From Megalopta genalis (lineage: Eukaryota; Arthropoda; Insecta; Hymenoptera; Halictidae), in the NCBI RefSeq assembly GCF_051020955.1, contig NC_135018.1, positions 3,510,814 through 3,574,813 of the forward strand: 64,000 nt of DNA. The letters run 5' to 3'. This document shows, one piece after another, positions 40,196 through 55,100 of the stretch. The translations under genes and the position numbers were made by a program. The notes under the pieces are model-generated. The model searched no databases and was not told the DNA's origin. It was given only the letters and a program-made list of their open reading frames with translations. The stretch's first letter is position 1, and every line of letters begins with the position of its first letter.

Positions 40196-43100
40196 AACCT
40201 GCGCATATCTGCCCGAATCTGCCCCTATCTGCCCGAATATGACCGAACCTGTCCATATCTGCCCCTATCTGCCCGAATCTGCCCGAACCTGCGCATATCT
40301 GCCCCGAATCTGTCCCTATCTGCCCGAATATGCCCGAACCTGCACATATCTGCCCGAACCTGCGCATATCCTGCCCGAATATGCCCGAACCTGCGCATAT
40401 CTGCCCCGAACCTGCGCATATCTGCCCGAACCTGCGCATATCTGCCCGAATCTGCCCCTATCTGCCCGAATATGCCCGAACCTGTCCGACCTGCCCGACC
40501 TGCCCGAATCTGCCCGAATCTGCCCGAACCTGTCCATATCTGCCCCTATCTGCCCGAATCTGCCCGAACCTGCGCATATCTGCCCGAACCTGCGCATATC
40601 TGCCCGAACCTGCCCGACCTGCCCGACCTGCCCGAATCTGCCCGAACCTGCGCATATCTGCCCGAATCTGCCCCTATCTGCCCGAATATGCCCGAACCTG
40701 CGCATATCTGCCCGAATCTGCCCCTATCTGCCCGAATCTGCCCGAACCTGCGCATATCTGCCCGAATCTGCCCTATCTGCCCGAATATGCCCGAACCTGA
40801 CCGAACCTGCCCGACCTGCCCGACCTGCCCGAATCTGCCCGAACCTGCGCATATCTGCCCGAATCTGCCCCTATCTGCCCGATATGCCCGAACCTGCGCA
40901 TATCTGCCCGAACCTGCGCATATCTGCCGAATCTGCCCCTATCTGCCCGAATATGCCCGAACCTGCGCATATCTGCCCGCACCTGTCCATATCTGCACCT
41001 ATCTGCCCGAATCTGCCCGAACCTGCGCATATCTGCCCGAATCTGCCCCTATCTGCCCGAATATGCCCGAACCTGCGCATATCTGCCCGAATCTGCCCCT
41101 ATCTGCCCGAATATGCCCGAACCTGCCCGAACCTGCCGACCTGCCCGACCTGCCCGAATCTGCCCGAACCTGCGCATATCTGCCCGAATCTGCCCCTATC
41201 TGCCCGAATATGCCCGAACCTGCGCATATCTGCCCGAATCTGCCCCTATCTGCCCGAATATGCCCGAACCTGCCCGACCTGCCCGACCTGCCCCGAAATC
41301 TGCCCGAACCTGCGCATATCTCCCCGAACCTGTCCATATCTGTCCCTATCTGCCCGAATCTGCCCGAACCTGCGCATATCTGCCCGAATCTGCCCCTATC
41401 TGCCCGAATATGCCCGAACCTGCGCATATCTGCCCGAAACCTGTCCATATCTGCCCCCTATCTGCCCGAATCTGCCCGAACCTGCGCATATCTGCCCGAA
41501 TCTGCCCCTATCTGCCCGAATATGCCCGAACCTGCGCATATCTGCCCGAACCTGCGCATATCTGCCCGAATCTGCCCCTATCTGCCCGAATATGCCCGAA
41601 CCTGCGCATATCTGCCCGAACCTGCCCGAATCTGCCCGAATCTGCCCGACCTGCCCGAATCTGCCCGAATATGCCCGAACCTGTCCATATCTGCCCCTAT
41701 CTGCCCGAATCTGCCGAACCTGCGCATATCTGCCCGAATCTGCCCCTATCTGCCCGAATATGCCGAACCTGCCCGACCTGCCCGACCTGCCGAATCTGCC
41801 CGAACCTGCGCATATCTGCCCGAATCTGCCCCTATCTGCCCGAATATGCCCGAACCTGTCCATATCTGCCCCTATCTGCCCGAATCTGCCCGAACCTGCG
41901 CATATCTGCCCGAATCTGCCCCTATCTGCCGAATATGCCCGAACCTGCGCATATCTGCCCGAACCTGCGCATATCTGCCCGAATATGCCCGAACATGCGC
42001 ATATCTGCCCGAACCTGCGCATATCTGCCCGAATCTGCCCTATCTGCCCGAATATGCCGAACCTGCCCGACCTGCCCCTATCTGCCCGAATATGCCCGAA
42101 CCTGCGCATATCTGCCCGAATCTGCCCCTATCTGCCCGAATATGCCCCGAACCCTGCCCGAACCTGCCCGACCTGCCCGACCTGCCCGAATCTGCCCGAA
42201 CCTGCGCATATCTGCCCGAATCTGCCCCTATCTGCCCGAATATGCCCGAACCTGCGCATATCTGCCCGAATCTGCCCCTATCTGCCCGAATATGCCCGAA
42301 CCTGCCCGACCTGCCCGACCCTGCCCGAATCTGCCCGAACCTGCGCATATCTCCCCGAACCTGTCCATATCTGCCCCTATGTGTCCGAATCTGCCCGAAC
42401 CTGCGCATATCTGCCCGAATCTGCCCCTATCTGCCCGAATATGCCCGAACCTGCGCATATCTGCCCGAACCTGTCCATATCTGCCCCTATCTGCCCGAAT
42501 CTGCCCGAACCTGCGCATATCTGCCGAATCTGCCCCTATCTGCCGAATAGCCCGAAGCTGCGCATATCTGCCCGAATCTGCCCCTATCTGCCCGAATATG
42601 CCCGAACCTGCGCATATCTGCCCGAACCTGTCCATATCTGCCCCTATCTGCCCGAATCTGCCCGAACCTGCGCACATCTGCCCGAATCTGCCCCTATCTG
42701 CCCGAATATGCCCGAACCTGCGCATATCTGCCCGAACCTGCGCATATCTGCCCGAATCTGCCCCTATCTGCCCGAATATGCCCAAACCTGTCCATATCTG
42801 CCCCTATCTGCCCGAATCTGCCCGAACCTGTCCATATCTGCCCGAATCTGCCCCTATCTGCCCGAATATGCCCGAACCTGTCCGACCTGCCCGACCTGCC
42901 CGAATCTGCCCGAACCTGCGCATATCTGCCCGAATCTGCCCCTATCTGCCCGAATATGCCCGAACCTGTCCCATATCTGCCCCTATCTGCCCGAATCTGC
43001 CCCGAACCTGCGCATATCTGCCCGAATCTGACCCTATCTGCCCGAAATATGCCCGAACCTGCGCATATCTGCCCGAACCTGCGCATATCTGCCCGATATT

Positions 43101-46100
43101 GCCCGAACATGCGCATATCTGCCCGAACCTGCGCATATCTGCCCAAATCTGCCCCTATCTGCCCGAATATGCCCGAACCTGCCCGAACCTGCCCGACCTG
43201 CCCGACCTGCCCGAATCTGTCCGAACCTGCGCATATCTGCCCGAACCTGTCCATATCTGCCCCTATCTGCCCGAATCTGCCCGAACCTGCGCATATCTGC
43301 CCGAATCTGCCCCTATCTGCCCGAATATGCCCGAACCTGCCCGACCTGCCCGACCTGCCCGAATCTGCCCGAACCTGCGCATATCTGCCCGAATCTGCCC
43401 CTATCTGCCCGAATATGCCCGAACCTGTCCATATCTGCCCCTATCTGCCCGAATCTGCCCGAACTTGCGCATATCTGCCCGAATCTGCCCCTATCTGCCC
43501 GAATATGCCCGAACCTGCGCATATCTGCCCGAACCTGCGCATATCTGCCCGAATATGCCCGAACCTGCGCATATCTGCCCGAACCTGCGCATATCTGCCC
43601 GAATCTGCCCTATCTGCCGAATATGCCCGAACCTGCGCATATCTGCCCGAATCTGCCCCTATCTGCCCGAATATGCCCGAACCTGCCCGAACCTGCCCGA
43701 CCTGCCCGACCTGCCCGAATCTGCCCGAACCTGCGCATATCTGCCCGAACCTGCGCATATCTGCCCGAATCTGCCCCTATCTGCCCGAATATGCCCAAAC
43801 CTGCCCGACCTGCCCGAATCTGCCCGAATCTGCCCGACCTGCCCGAATCTGCCCGAACCTGCGCATATCTCCCCGAACCTGTCCATATCTGCCCCTATCT
43901 GCCCGAATCTGCCCGAACCTGCGCATATCTGCCCGAATCTGCCCCCATCTGCCCGAATATGCCCGAACCTGCGCATATCTGCCCGAACCTGTCCATATCT
44001 GCCCCTATCTGCCCAAATCTGCCCGAACCTGCGCATATCTGCCCGAATCTGCCCCTATCTGCCCGAATATGCCCGAACCTGCGCATATCTGCCCGAATCT
44101 GCCCCTATCTGCCCGAATATGCCCAAACCTGCCCGACCTGCCCGACCTGCCCGAATCTGCCCGAATCTGCCCGACCTGCCCGAATCTGCCCGAATATGCC
44201 CGAACCTGTCCATATCTGCCCCTATCTGCCCGAATCTGCCCGAACCTGCGCATATCTGCCCGAATCTGCCCCTATCTGCCCGAATATGCCCGAACCTGCC
44301 CGACCTGCCCGACCTGCCCGAATCTGCCCGAACCTGCGCATATCTGCCCGAACCTGCGCATATCTGCCCGAATCTGCCCCCTATCTGCCCGAATATGCCC
44401 AAACCTGCCCGACCTGCCCGACCTGCCCGAATCTGCCCGAATCTGCCCGACCTGCCCGAATCTGCCCCGAATATGCCCGAACCTGTCCATATCTGCCCCT
44501 ATCTGCCCGAATCTGCCCGAACCTACGCATATCTGCCAGAATCTGCCCCTATCTGCCCGAATATGCCCGAACCTGCCCGACCTGCCCGACCTGCCCGAAT
44601 CTGCTTGAACCTGCGCATATCTGCCCGAATCTGCCCGAATCTGCCCCTATCTGCCCGAGTATGCCCGAACCTGCCCGAACCTGCCCGACCTGCCCGACCT
44701 GCCGAATCTGCCCGAATCTGCGCATATCTGCCCGAACCTGTCCATATCTGTCCCTATCTGCCCGAATCTGCCCGAACCTGCGCATATCTCCCCGAACCTG
44801 CCCGAATCTGCCCGAATATGCCCGAACCTGTCCATATCTGCCCCTATCTGCCCGAATCTGCCCGAACCTACGCATATCTGCCAGAATCTGCCCCTATCTG
44901 CCCGAATATGCCCGAACCTGCCCGACCTGCCCGACCTGCCCGAATCTGCTTGAACTGCGCATATCTGCCCGAATCTGCCCCTATCTGCCCGAATATGCCC
45001 GAACCTGTCCATATCTGCCCCTATCTGCCCGAATCTGCCCGAACCTGCGCATATCTGCCCGAATCTGTCCCTATCTGCCCGAATATGCCCGAACCTGCAC
45101 ATATCTGCCCGAACCTGCGCATATCTGCCCGAATATGCCCCGAACCTGCGCATATCTGCCCGAACCTGCGCATATCTGCCCGAACCTGCGCATATCTGCC
45201 CGAATCTGCCCCTATCTGCCCGAATATGCCCGAACCTGCCCGACCTGCCCGACCTGCCCGAATCTGCCCGAATCTGCCCGAACCTGTCCATATCTGCCCC
45301 TATCTGCCCGAATCTGCCCGAACCTGCGCATATCTGCCCGAACCTGCGCATATCTGCCCGAATCTGCCCCTATCTGCCCGAATATGCCCGAACCTGCGCA
45401 TATCTGCCCGAACCTGCGCATATCTGCCCGAATCTGCCCCTATCTGCCCGAATATGCCGAACCTGACCGAACCTGCCCGACCTGCCCGACCTGCCCGAAT
45501 CTGCCCGAATCTGCCCGAACCTGTCCATATCTGCCCCTATCTGCCCGAATATGCCCGAACCTGCGCATATCTGCCCGAATCTGCCCCCTATCTGCCCGAA
45601 TATGCCCGAACCTGCCCGAACCCTGCCCGACCTGCCCGACCTGCCCGAATCTGCCCGAACCTGCGCATATCTGCCCGAATCTGCCCCTATCTGCCCGAAT
45701 ATGCCCGAACCTGCGCATATCTGCCCGAATCTGCCCCTATCTGCCCGAATATGCCCGAACCTGCCCGACCTGCCCGACCTGCCCGAATCTGCCCCGAACC
45801 TGCGCATATCTCCCCGAACCTGTCCATATCTGTCCCTATCTGCCCGAATCTGCCCGAACCTGCGCATATCTGCCCGAATCTGCCCCTATCTGCCCGAATA
45901 TGCCCGAACCTGCGCATATCTGCCCGAACCTGTCCATATCTGCCCCTATCTGCCCGAATCTGCCCGAATCTGCCCCTATCTGCCCGAATATGCCCGAACC
46001 TGCGCATATCTGCCCGAACCTGCGCATATCTGCCCGAATCTGCCCCTATCTGCCCGAATATGCCCGAACCTGCGCATATCTGCCCGAACCTGCCCGAATC

Positions 46101-49100
46101 TGCCCGAATCTGCCCGACCTGCCCGAATCTGCCCGAATATGCCCGAACCTGTCCATATCTGCCCCTATCTGCCCGAATCTGCCCGAACCTGCGCATATCT
46201 GCCCGAATCTGCCCCTATCTGCCCGAATATGCCCGAACCTGCCCGACTTGCCCGACCTGCCCGAATCTGCCCGAACCTGCGCATATCTGCCGAATCTGCC
46301 CTATCTGCCCGAATATGCCCGAACCTGTCCATATCTGCCCCTATCTGCCCGAATCTGCCCGAACCTGCGCATATCTGCCCGAATCTGCCCCTATCTGCCC
46401 GAATATGCCCGAACCTGCGCATATCTGCCCGAACCTGCGCATATCTGCCCGAATATGCCCGAACATGCGCATATCTGCCCGAACCTGCGCATATCTGCCC
46501 GAATCTGCCCCTATCTGCCCGAATATGCCCGAACCTGCCCGAACCTGCCCGACCTGCCCCTATCTGCCCGAATATGCCCGAACCTGCGCATATCTGCCCG
46601 AATCTGCCCCTATCTGCCCGAATATGCCCGAACCTGCCCGAACCTGCCCGACCTGCCCGAATCTGCCCGAACCTGCGCATATCTGCCCGAATCTGCCCCT
46701 ATCTGCCCGAATATGCCCGAACCTGCGCATATCTGCCGAATCTGCCCCTATCTGCCCGAATATGCCCGAACCTGCCCGACCTGCCCGAATCTGCCCGAAC
46801 CTGCGCATATCTCCCCGAACCTGTCCATATCTGCCCCTATGTGTCCGAATCTGCCCGAACCTCCGCATATCTGCCCGAATCTGCCCCTATCTGCCCGAAT
46901 ATGCCCGAGCCTGCGCATATCTGCCCGAACCTGTCCATATCTGCCCCTATCTGCCCGAATATGCCCGAACCTGCGCATATCTGCCCGAACCTGCGCATAT
47001 CTGCCCGAATCTGCCCCTATCTGCCCGAATATGCCCAAACCTGCCCGACCTGCCGACCTGCCCGAATCTGCCCGAATCTGCCCGACCTGCCCGAATCTGC
47101 CCGAATATGCCCGAACCTGTCCATATCTGCCCCTATCTGCCCGAATCTGCCCGAACCTGTCCATATCTGCCCGAATCTGCCCCTATCTGCCCGAATATGC
47201 CCGAACCTGCCCGACCTGCCCGACCTGCCCGAATCTGCCCGAACCTGCGCATATCTGCCCGAATCTGCCCCTATCTGCCCGAATATGCCCGAACCTGTCC
47301 ATATCTGCCCCTATCTGCCCGAATCTGCCCGAACCTGCGCATATCTGCCCGAATCTGACCCTATCTGCCCGAATATGCCCGAACCTGCGCATATCTGCCC
47401 GAACCTGCGCATATCTGCCCGAATATGCCCGAACCTGCGCATATCTGCCCGAACCTGCGCATATCTGCCCGAATATGCCCGAACATGCGCATATCTGCCC
47501 GAACCTGCGCATATCTGCCCGAATCTGCCCCTATCTGCCCGAATATGCCCGAACCTGCCCGAACCTGCCCGACCTGCCCCTATCTGCCCCGAATATGCCC
47601 GAACCCTGCGCATATCTGCCCGAATCTGCCCCTATCTGCCCGAATATGCCCGAACCTGCCCGACCTGCCCGACCTGCCCGAATCTGCCGAACCTGCGCAT
47701 ATCTGCCCGAATCTGCCCCTATCTGCCCGAATATGCCCGAACCTGTCCATATCTGCCCCTATCTGCCCGAATCTGCCCGAACTTGCGCATATCTGCCCGA
47801 ATCTGCCCCTATCTGCCCCGAATATGCCCGAACCTGCGCATATCTGCCCGAACCTGCGCATATCTGCCCGAATATGCCCGAACCTGCGCATATCTGCCCG
47901 AACCTGCGCATATCTGCCCGAATCTGCCCCTATCTGCCCGAATATGCCCGAACCTGCGCATATCTGCCCGAATCTGCCCCTATCTGCCCGAATATGCCCG
48001 AACCTGTCCATATCTGCCCCTATCTGCCGAATCTGCCCGAACCTGCGCATATCTGCCCGAATCTGCCCCTATCTGCCCGAATATGCCCGAACCTGTCCAT
48101 ATCTGCCCCCTATCTGCCCGAATCTGCCCGAACCTGCGCATATCTGCCCGAATCTGCCCCTATCTGCCCGAATATGCCCGAACCTGCGCATATCTGCCCG
48201 AACCTGCGCATATCTGCCCGAATATGCCCGAACATGCGCATATCTGCCCGAACCTGCGCATATCTGCCCGAATCTGCCCCTATCTGCCCGAATATGCCCG
48301 AACCTGCCCGAACCTGCCCGACCTGCCCGACCTGCCCGAATCTGCCCGAACCTGCGCATGGTCTGCCCGAATCTGCCCCTATCTGCCCGAATATGCCCGA
48401 ACCTGCGCATATCTGCCCGAACCTGCGCATATCTGCCCGAATCTGCCCCTATCTGCCCGAATATGCCCGAACCTGCGCATATCTGCCCGCACCTGTCCAT
48501 ATCTGCCCCTATCTGCCCGAATCTGCCCGAACCTGCGCATATCTGCCCGAATCTGCCCCTATCTGCCCGAATATGCCGAACCTGCGCATATCTGCCCGAA
48601 TCTGCCCCTATCTGCCCGAATATGCCCGAACCTGCGCATATCTGCCCGAATTCTGCCCCTATCTGCCCGAATATGCCCGAACCTGCCCGACCTGCCCGAC
48701 CTGCCCGAATCTGCCCGAACCTGCGCATATCTCCCCGAACCTGTCCATATCTGCCCCTATGTGTCCGAATCTGCCCGAACCTGCGCATATCTGCCCGAAT
48801 CTGCCCCTATCTGCCCGAATATGCCCGAGCCTGCGCATATCTGCCCGAACCTGTCCATATCTGCCCCTATCTGCCCGAATCTGCCCGAACCTGCGCATAT
48901 CTGCCCGAATCTGCCCCTATCTGCCCGAATATGCCCGAACCTGCGCATATCTGCCCGATCCTGTCCATATCTGCCCCTATCTGCCCGAATCTGCCCGAAC
49001 CTGCGCATATCTGCCCGAATCTGCCCCTATCTGCCCCGAATATGCCCCGAACCTGCGCATATCTGCCCGAACCTGCGCATATCTGCCCGAATCTGCCCCT

Positions 49101-52100
49101 ATCTGCCCGAATATGCCCGAACCTGCCCGAACCTGCCCGACCTGCCCGACCTGCCCGAATCTGCCCGAACCTGCGCATGTCTGCCCGAATCTGCCCCTAT
49201 CTGCCCGAATATGCCCGAACCTGCGCATATCTGCCCGAACCTGCGCATATCTGCCCGAATCTGCCCCCTATCTGCCCGAATATGCCCGAACCTGCGCATA
49301 TCTGCCCGCACCTGTCCATATCTGATCCTATCTGCCCGAATCTGCCCGAACCTGCGCATATCTGCCCGAATCTGCCCCTATCTGCCCGAATATGCCCGAA
49401 CCTGCGCATATCTGCCCGAATCTGCCCCTATCTGCCCGAATATGCCCGAACCTGCCCCGACCTGCCCGACCTGCCCGAATCTGCCCGAACCTGCGCATAT
49501 CTCCCCGAACCTGTCCATATCTGCCCCTATGTGTCCGAAATCTGCCCGAACCTGCGCATATCTGCCCGAATCTGCCCCTATCTGCCCGAATATGCCCGAA
49601 CCTGCGCATATCTGCCCGAACCTGCGCATATCTGCCCGAATCTGCCCCTATCTGCCCGAATATGCCCGAACCTGCGCATATCTGCCCGCACCTGTCCCAT
49701 ATCTGCCCCTATCTGCCACGAATCTGCCCGAACCTGCGCATATCTGCCCGAATCTGCCCCTATCTGCCCGAATATGCCCGAACCTGCGCATATCTGCCCG
49801 AATCTGCCTATCTGCCCGAATATGCCCGAACCTGCGCATATCTGCCCGAATCTGCCCCTATCTGCCCGAATCTGCCCCTATCTGCCCGAATATGCCCGAA
49901 CCTGCCCGACCTGCCCGACCTGCCCGAATCTGCCCGAACCTGCGCATATCTCCCCGAACCTGTCCATATCTGCCCCTATGTGTCCGAATCTGCCCGAACC
50001 TGCGCATATCTGCCCGAATCTGCCCCTATCTGCCCGAATATGCCCGAGCCTGCGCATATCTGCCCGCACCTGTCCATATCTGCCCCTATCTGCCCGAATC
50101 TGCCGAACCTGCGCATATCTGCCCGAATCTGCCCCTATCTGCCCGAATATGCCCGAACCTGCGCATATCTGCCCGAATCTGCCCCTATCTGCCCGAATAT
50201 GCCCGAACCTGCGCATATCTGCCCGAATCTGCCCCTATCTGCCCGAATATGCCCGAGGCCTGCGCATATCTGCCCGAACCTGTCCATATCTGCCCCCTAT
50301 CTGCCCGAATATTCCCGAACCTGCGCATATCTGCCCGAATCTGCCCCTATCTGCCCGAATATGCCCGAACCTGCCCGAACCTGCCCGACCTGCCCGACCT
50401 GCCCGAATCTGCCCGAACCTGCGCATATCTGCCCGAACCTGTCCATATCTTGCCCCTATCTGCCCGAATCTGCCCGAACCTGCGCATATCTGCCCGAATC
50501 TGCCCCTATCTGCCCGAATATGCCCGAACCTGCCCGACCTGCCCGACCTGCCCGAACCTGCGCATATCTGCCCGAATCTGCCCCTATCTGCCCGAATATG
50601 CCCGAACCTGTCCATATCTGCTCCTATCTGCCCGAATCTGCCGAACTTGCGCATATCTGCCCGAATCTGCCCCTATCTGCCCGAATATGCCCGAACCTGC
50701 GCATATCTGCCCGAATCTGCCCCTATCTGCCCGAATATGCCCGAACCTGACCGAACCTGCCCGACCTGTCCGACCTGCCCGAATCTGCCCGAACCTGCGC
50801 ATATCTGCCCGAATCTGCCCCTATCTGCCCGAATATGCCCGAACCTGCGCATATCTGCCCGAACCTGCGCATATCTGCCCGAATCTGCCCCTATCTGCCC
50901 GATATACCCGAACCTGCGCATATCTGCCCGCACCTGTCCATATCTGCCCCTATCTGCCCGAATCTGCCCGAACCTGCGCATATCTGCCCGAATCTGCCCC
51001 TAACTGCCCGAATATGCCCGAACCTGCGCATATCTGCCCGAATCTGCCCCTATCTGCCCGAATATGCCCGAACCTGCCCGAACCTGCCCGACCTGCCCGA
51101 CCTGCCCGAATCTGCCCGAACCTGCGCATATCTGCCCGAATCTGCCCCTATCTGCCCGAATATGCCCGAACCTGCGCATATCTGCCCGAATATGCCCGAA
51201 CCTGCCCGACCTGCCCGACCTGCCCGAATCTGCCCGAACCTGCGCATATCTCCCCGAACCTGTCCATATCTGCCCCTATGTGTCCGAATCTGCCCGAACC
51301 TGCGCATATCTGCCCGAATCTGCCCCTATCTGCCCGAATATGCCCGAGCCTGCGCATATCTGCCCGAATCTGCCCCTATCTGCCCGAATATGCCCGAACC
51401 TGTCCATATCTGCCCCTATCTGCCCGAATCTGCCCGAACCTGCGCATATCTGCCCGAATCTGCCCCTATCTGCCCGAATATGCCCGAACCGGCGCATATC
51501 TGCCCGAACCTGCGCATATCTGCCCGAATATGCCCGAACCTGCGCATATCTGCCCGAACCTGCGCATATCTGCCCGAATCTGCCCCTATCTGCCCGAATA
51601 TGCCCGAACCTGCCCGAATATGCCCGAATCTGTCCATATCTGCCCCTATCTGCCCGAATATGGCCGAACCTGCCCGACCTGCCCGACCTGCCCGAAACTG
51701 CCCGAACCTGCGCATATCTGCTCGAATCTGCCCCTATCTGCCCGAATATGCCCGAACCTGCCCGACCTGCCCGACCTGCCCGAATCTGCCCGAATCTGCC
51801 CGACCTGCCCGAACCTGTCCATATCTGCCCCTATCTGCCCGAATCTGCCCCTTATCTGCCCGAATATGCCCGAACCTGCGCATATCTGCCCGAATCTGCC
51901 CCTATCTGCCCGAATATGCCCCGAACCTGCGCATATCTGCCCGAACCTGCGCATATCTGCCCCGAATCTGCTCCTATCTGCCCGAACCTGCGCATATCTC
52001 CCCGAACCTGCGCATATCTGCCCGAATCTGCCCCTATCTGCCCGAATATGCCCCGAACCTGCCCGACCTGCCCGAATCTGCCCGAATATGCCCGAACCTG

Positions 52101-55100
52101 TCCATATCTGCCCCTATCTGCCCGAATCTGCCCGAACCTGACCGAATCTGCCCGAATCTGCCCGACCTGCCCGACCTGCGCATATCTCCCCGAACCTGTC
52201 CATATCTGCCCCTATCTGCCCGAATCTGCCCGAACCTGCGCATATCTGCCCGAATCTGCCCCTATCTGCCCGAATCTGCCCCTATCTGCCCCTATCTGCC
52301 CGAATATGCCCGAACCTGCGCATATCTGCCCGAACCTGCGCATATCTGCCCGAATCTGCCCCTATCTGCCCGAACCTGCGCATATCTCCCGAACCTGCGC
52401 ATATCTGCCCGAATCTGCCCCTATCTGCCCGAATATGCCCGAACCTGCCCGACCTGCCCGAATCTGCCCGACCTGCGCGAATATGCCCGAACCTGCCCGA
52501 CCTGCCCGAATCTGCCCGAATCTGCCCGACCTGCCCGAATCTGCCCGAATCTGCCCCGACCTGCCCGACCTGCGCATATCTCCCCGAACCTGTCCATATC
52601 TGCCCCTATCTGCCCGAATCTGCCCGAACCTGCGCATATCTGCCCGAATCTGCCCCTATCTGCCCGAATATGCCCGAACCTGCGCATATCTGCCCGAACC
52701 TGCGCATATCTGCCCGAATCTGCCCCTATCTGCCCGAATATGCCCGAACCTGCCCGACCTGCCCGACCTGTCCGAATCTGCCCGAATCTGCCCGACCTGC
52801 CCGAATCTGCCCGAATATGCCCGAACCTGTCCATATCTGCCCCTATCTGCCCGAATCTGCCCGAACCTGCGCATATCTGCCCGAATCTGCCCCTATCTGC
52901 CCGAATATGCCCGAACCTGCGCATATCTGCCCGAACCTGCGCATATCTGCCCGAATCTGCCCCTATCTGCCCGAATATGCCCGAACCTGCCCGAACCTGC
53001 CCGACCTACCCGACCTGCCCGAATCTGACCGAACCTGCGCATATCTGCCCGAATCTGCCCCTATCTGCCCGAATATGCCCGAACCTGCGCATATCTGCCC
53101 GAACCTGTCCATATCTGCCCCTATCTGCCCGAATCTGCCCGAATATGCCCGAACCTGCCCGACCTGCCGGCCTGACCGACCTGCCCGAATCTGCCCGAAA
53201 CTGCCCGACCTGCCCGAATCTGCCCGAATATGCCCGAACCTGTCCATATCTGCCCCTATCTGCCCGAATCTGCCCGAATCTGCCCCTATCTGCCCGAATA
53301 TGGCCGAACCTGCGCATATCTGCCCGAACCTGTCCATATCTGCCCCTATCTGCCCGAATCTGCCCGAACCTGCGCATATCTGCCCGAATCTGCCCCTATC
53401 TGCCGAATATGCCCGAACCTGCGCATATCTGCCCGAACCTGCGCATATCTGCCCGAATCTGCCCCTATCTGCCCGAATATGCCGCGAAACCCTGCGCATA
53501 TCTGCCCGAACCTGCGCATATCTGCCCGAATCTGCCCCTATCTGCCCGAATATGCCCGAACCTGCGCATATCTGCCCGAACCTGCGCATATCTGCCCGAA
53601 TCTGCCCCCTATCTGCCCGAATATGCCCGAACTTGCCCGTACCTGCCCGACCTGCCCGACCTGCCCGAATCTGCCCGAACCTGCGCATATCTCCCCGAAC
53701 CTGTCCATATCTGCCCCTATCTGCCCGAATCTGCCCGAACCTGCGCATATCTGCCCGAATCTGCCCCTATCTGCCCGAATATGCCCGAACCTGCGCATAT
53801 CTGCCCGAATCTGCCCCTATCTGCCCGAATATGCCCGAACCTGCGCATATCTGCCCGAATCTGCCCCTATCTGTCCGAATCTGCCCCTATCTGCCCGAAT
53901 ATGCCCGAACCTGCCCGACCTGCCCGAATCTGCCCGACCTGCCCGACCTGCGCGAATATGCCCGAGACCTGCCCGACCTGCCCGAATCTGCCCGAATCTG
54001 CCCGACCTGCCCGAATCTGCCCGAATCTGCCCGACCTGCCCGACCTGCCCGAATATGCCCGAACCTGTCCATATCTGCCCCTATCTGCCCGAATCTGCCC
54101 GAACCTGCGCATATCTGCCCGAATCTGCCCCTATCTGCCCGAATATGCCCGAACCTGCGCATATCTGCCCGAATCTGCCCCTATCTGCCCGAATATGCCC
54201 GAACCTGCGCATATCTGCCCGAATCTGCCCCTATCTGCCCGAATATGCCCGAACCTGCTCATATCTGCCCGAACCTGCGCATATCTGCCCGAATTTGCCC
54301 CTATCTGCCCGAATATGCCCGAACCTGACCGACCTGCACGACCTGCCCGAATCTGCCCGAATCTGCCCGACCTGCCCGAATCTGCCCGAATATACCCGAA
54401 CCTGTCCATATCTGCCCCTATCTGCCCGAATCTGCCCGAACCTGCGCATATCTGCCCGAACCTGCGCGTATCTGCCCGAATCTGCCCCTATCTGCCCGAA
54501 TATGCCCGAACCTGCCCGAATCTGCCCGAATCTGCCCGACCTGCCCGAATCTGCCCGAATATGCCCGAACCTGTCCATATCTGCCCCTATCTGCCCGAAT
54601 CTGCCCGAACCTGCGCATATCTGCCCGAATCTGCCCCTATCTGCCCGAATATGCCCGAAACTGCGCATATCTGCCCGAACCTGCGCATATCTGCTCGAAT
54701 CTGCCCTATCTGCCCGAATATGCCCGAACCTGCCCGAACCTGCCCGACCTGCCCGAGCTGCCCGAACCTGCGCATATCTCCCCGAACCTGTCCATATCTG
54801 CCCCTATCTGCCCGAATCTGCCCGAACCTGCGCATATCTGCCCGAATCTGCCCCTATCTGCCCGAATATGCCCGAACCTGCGCATATCTGCCCGAACCTG
54901 TCCATATCTGCCCCTATCTGCCCGAATCTGCCCGAATATGCCCGAACCTGCCCGAACCTGCCCGACCTGCCCGACCTGCCCGAATCTGCCCGAACCTGCG
55001 CATATCTCCCCGAACCTGTCCATATCTGCCCCTATCTGCCCGAATCTGCCCTAACCTGCGCATATCTGCCCGAATCTGCCCCTATCTGCCCGAATATGCC

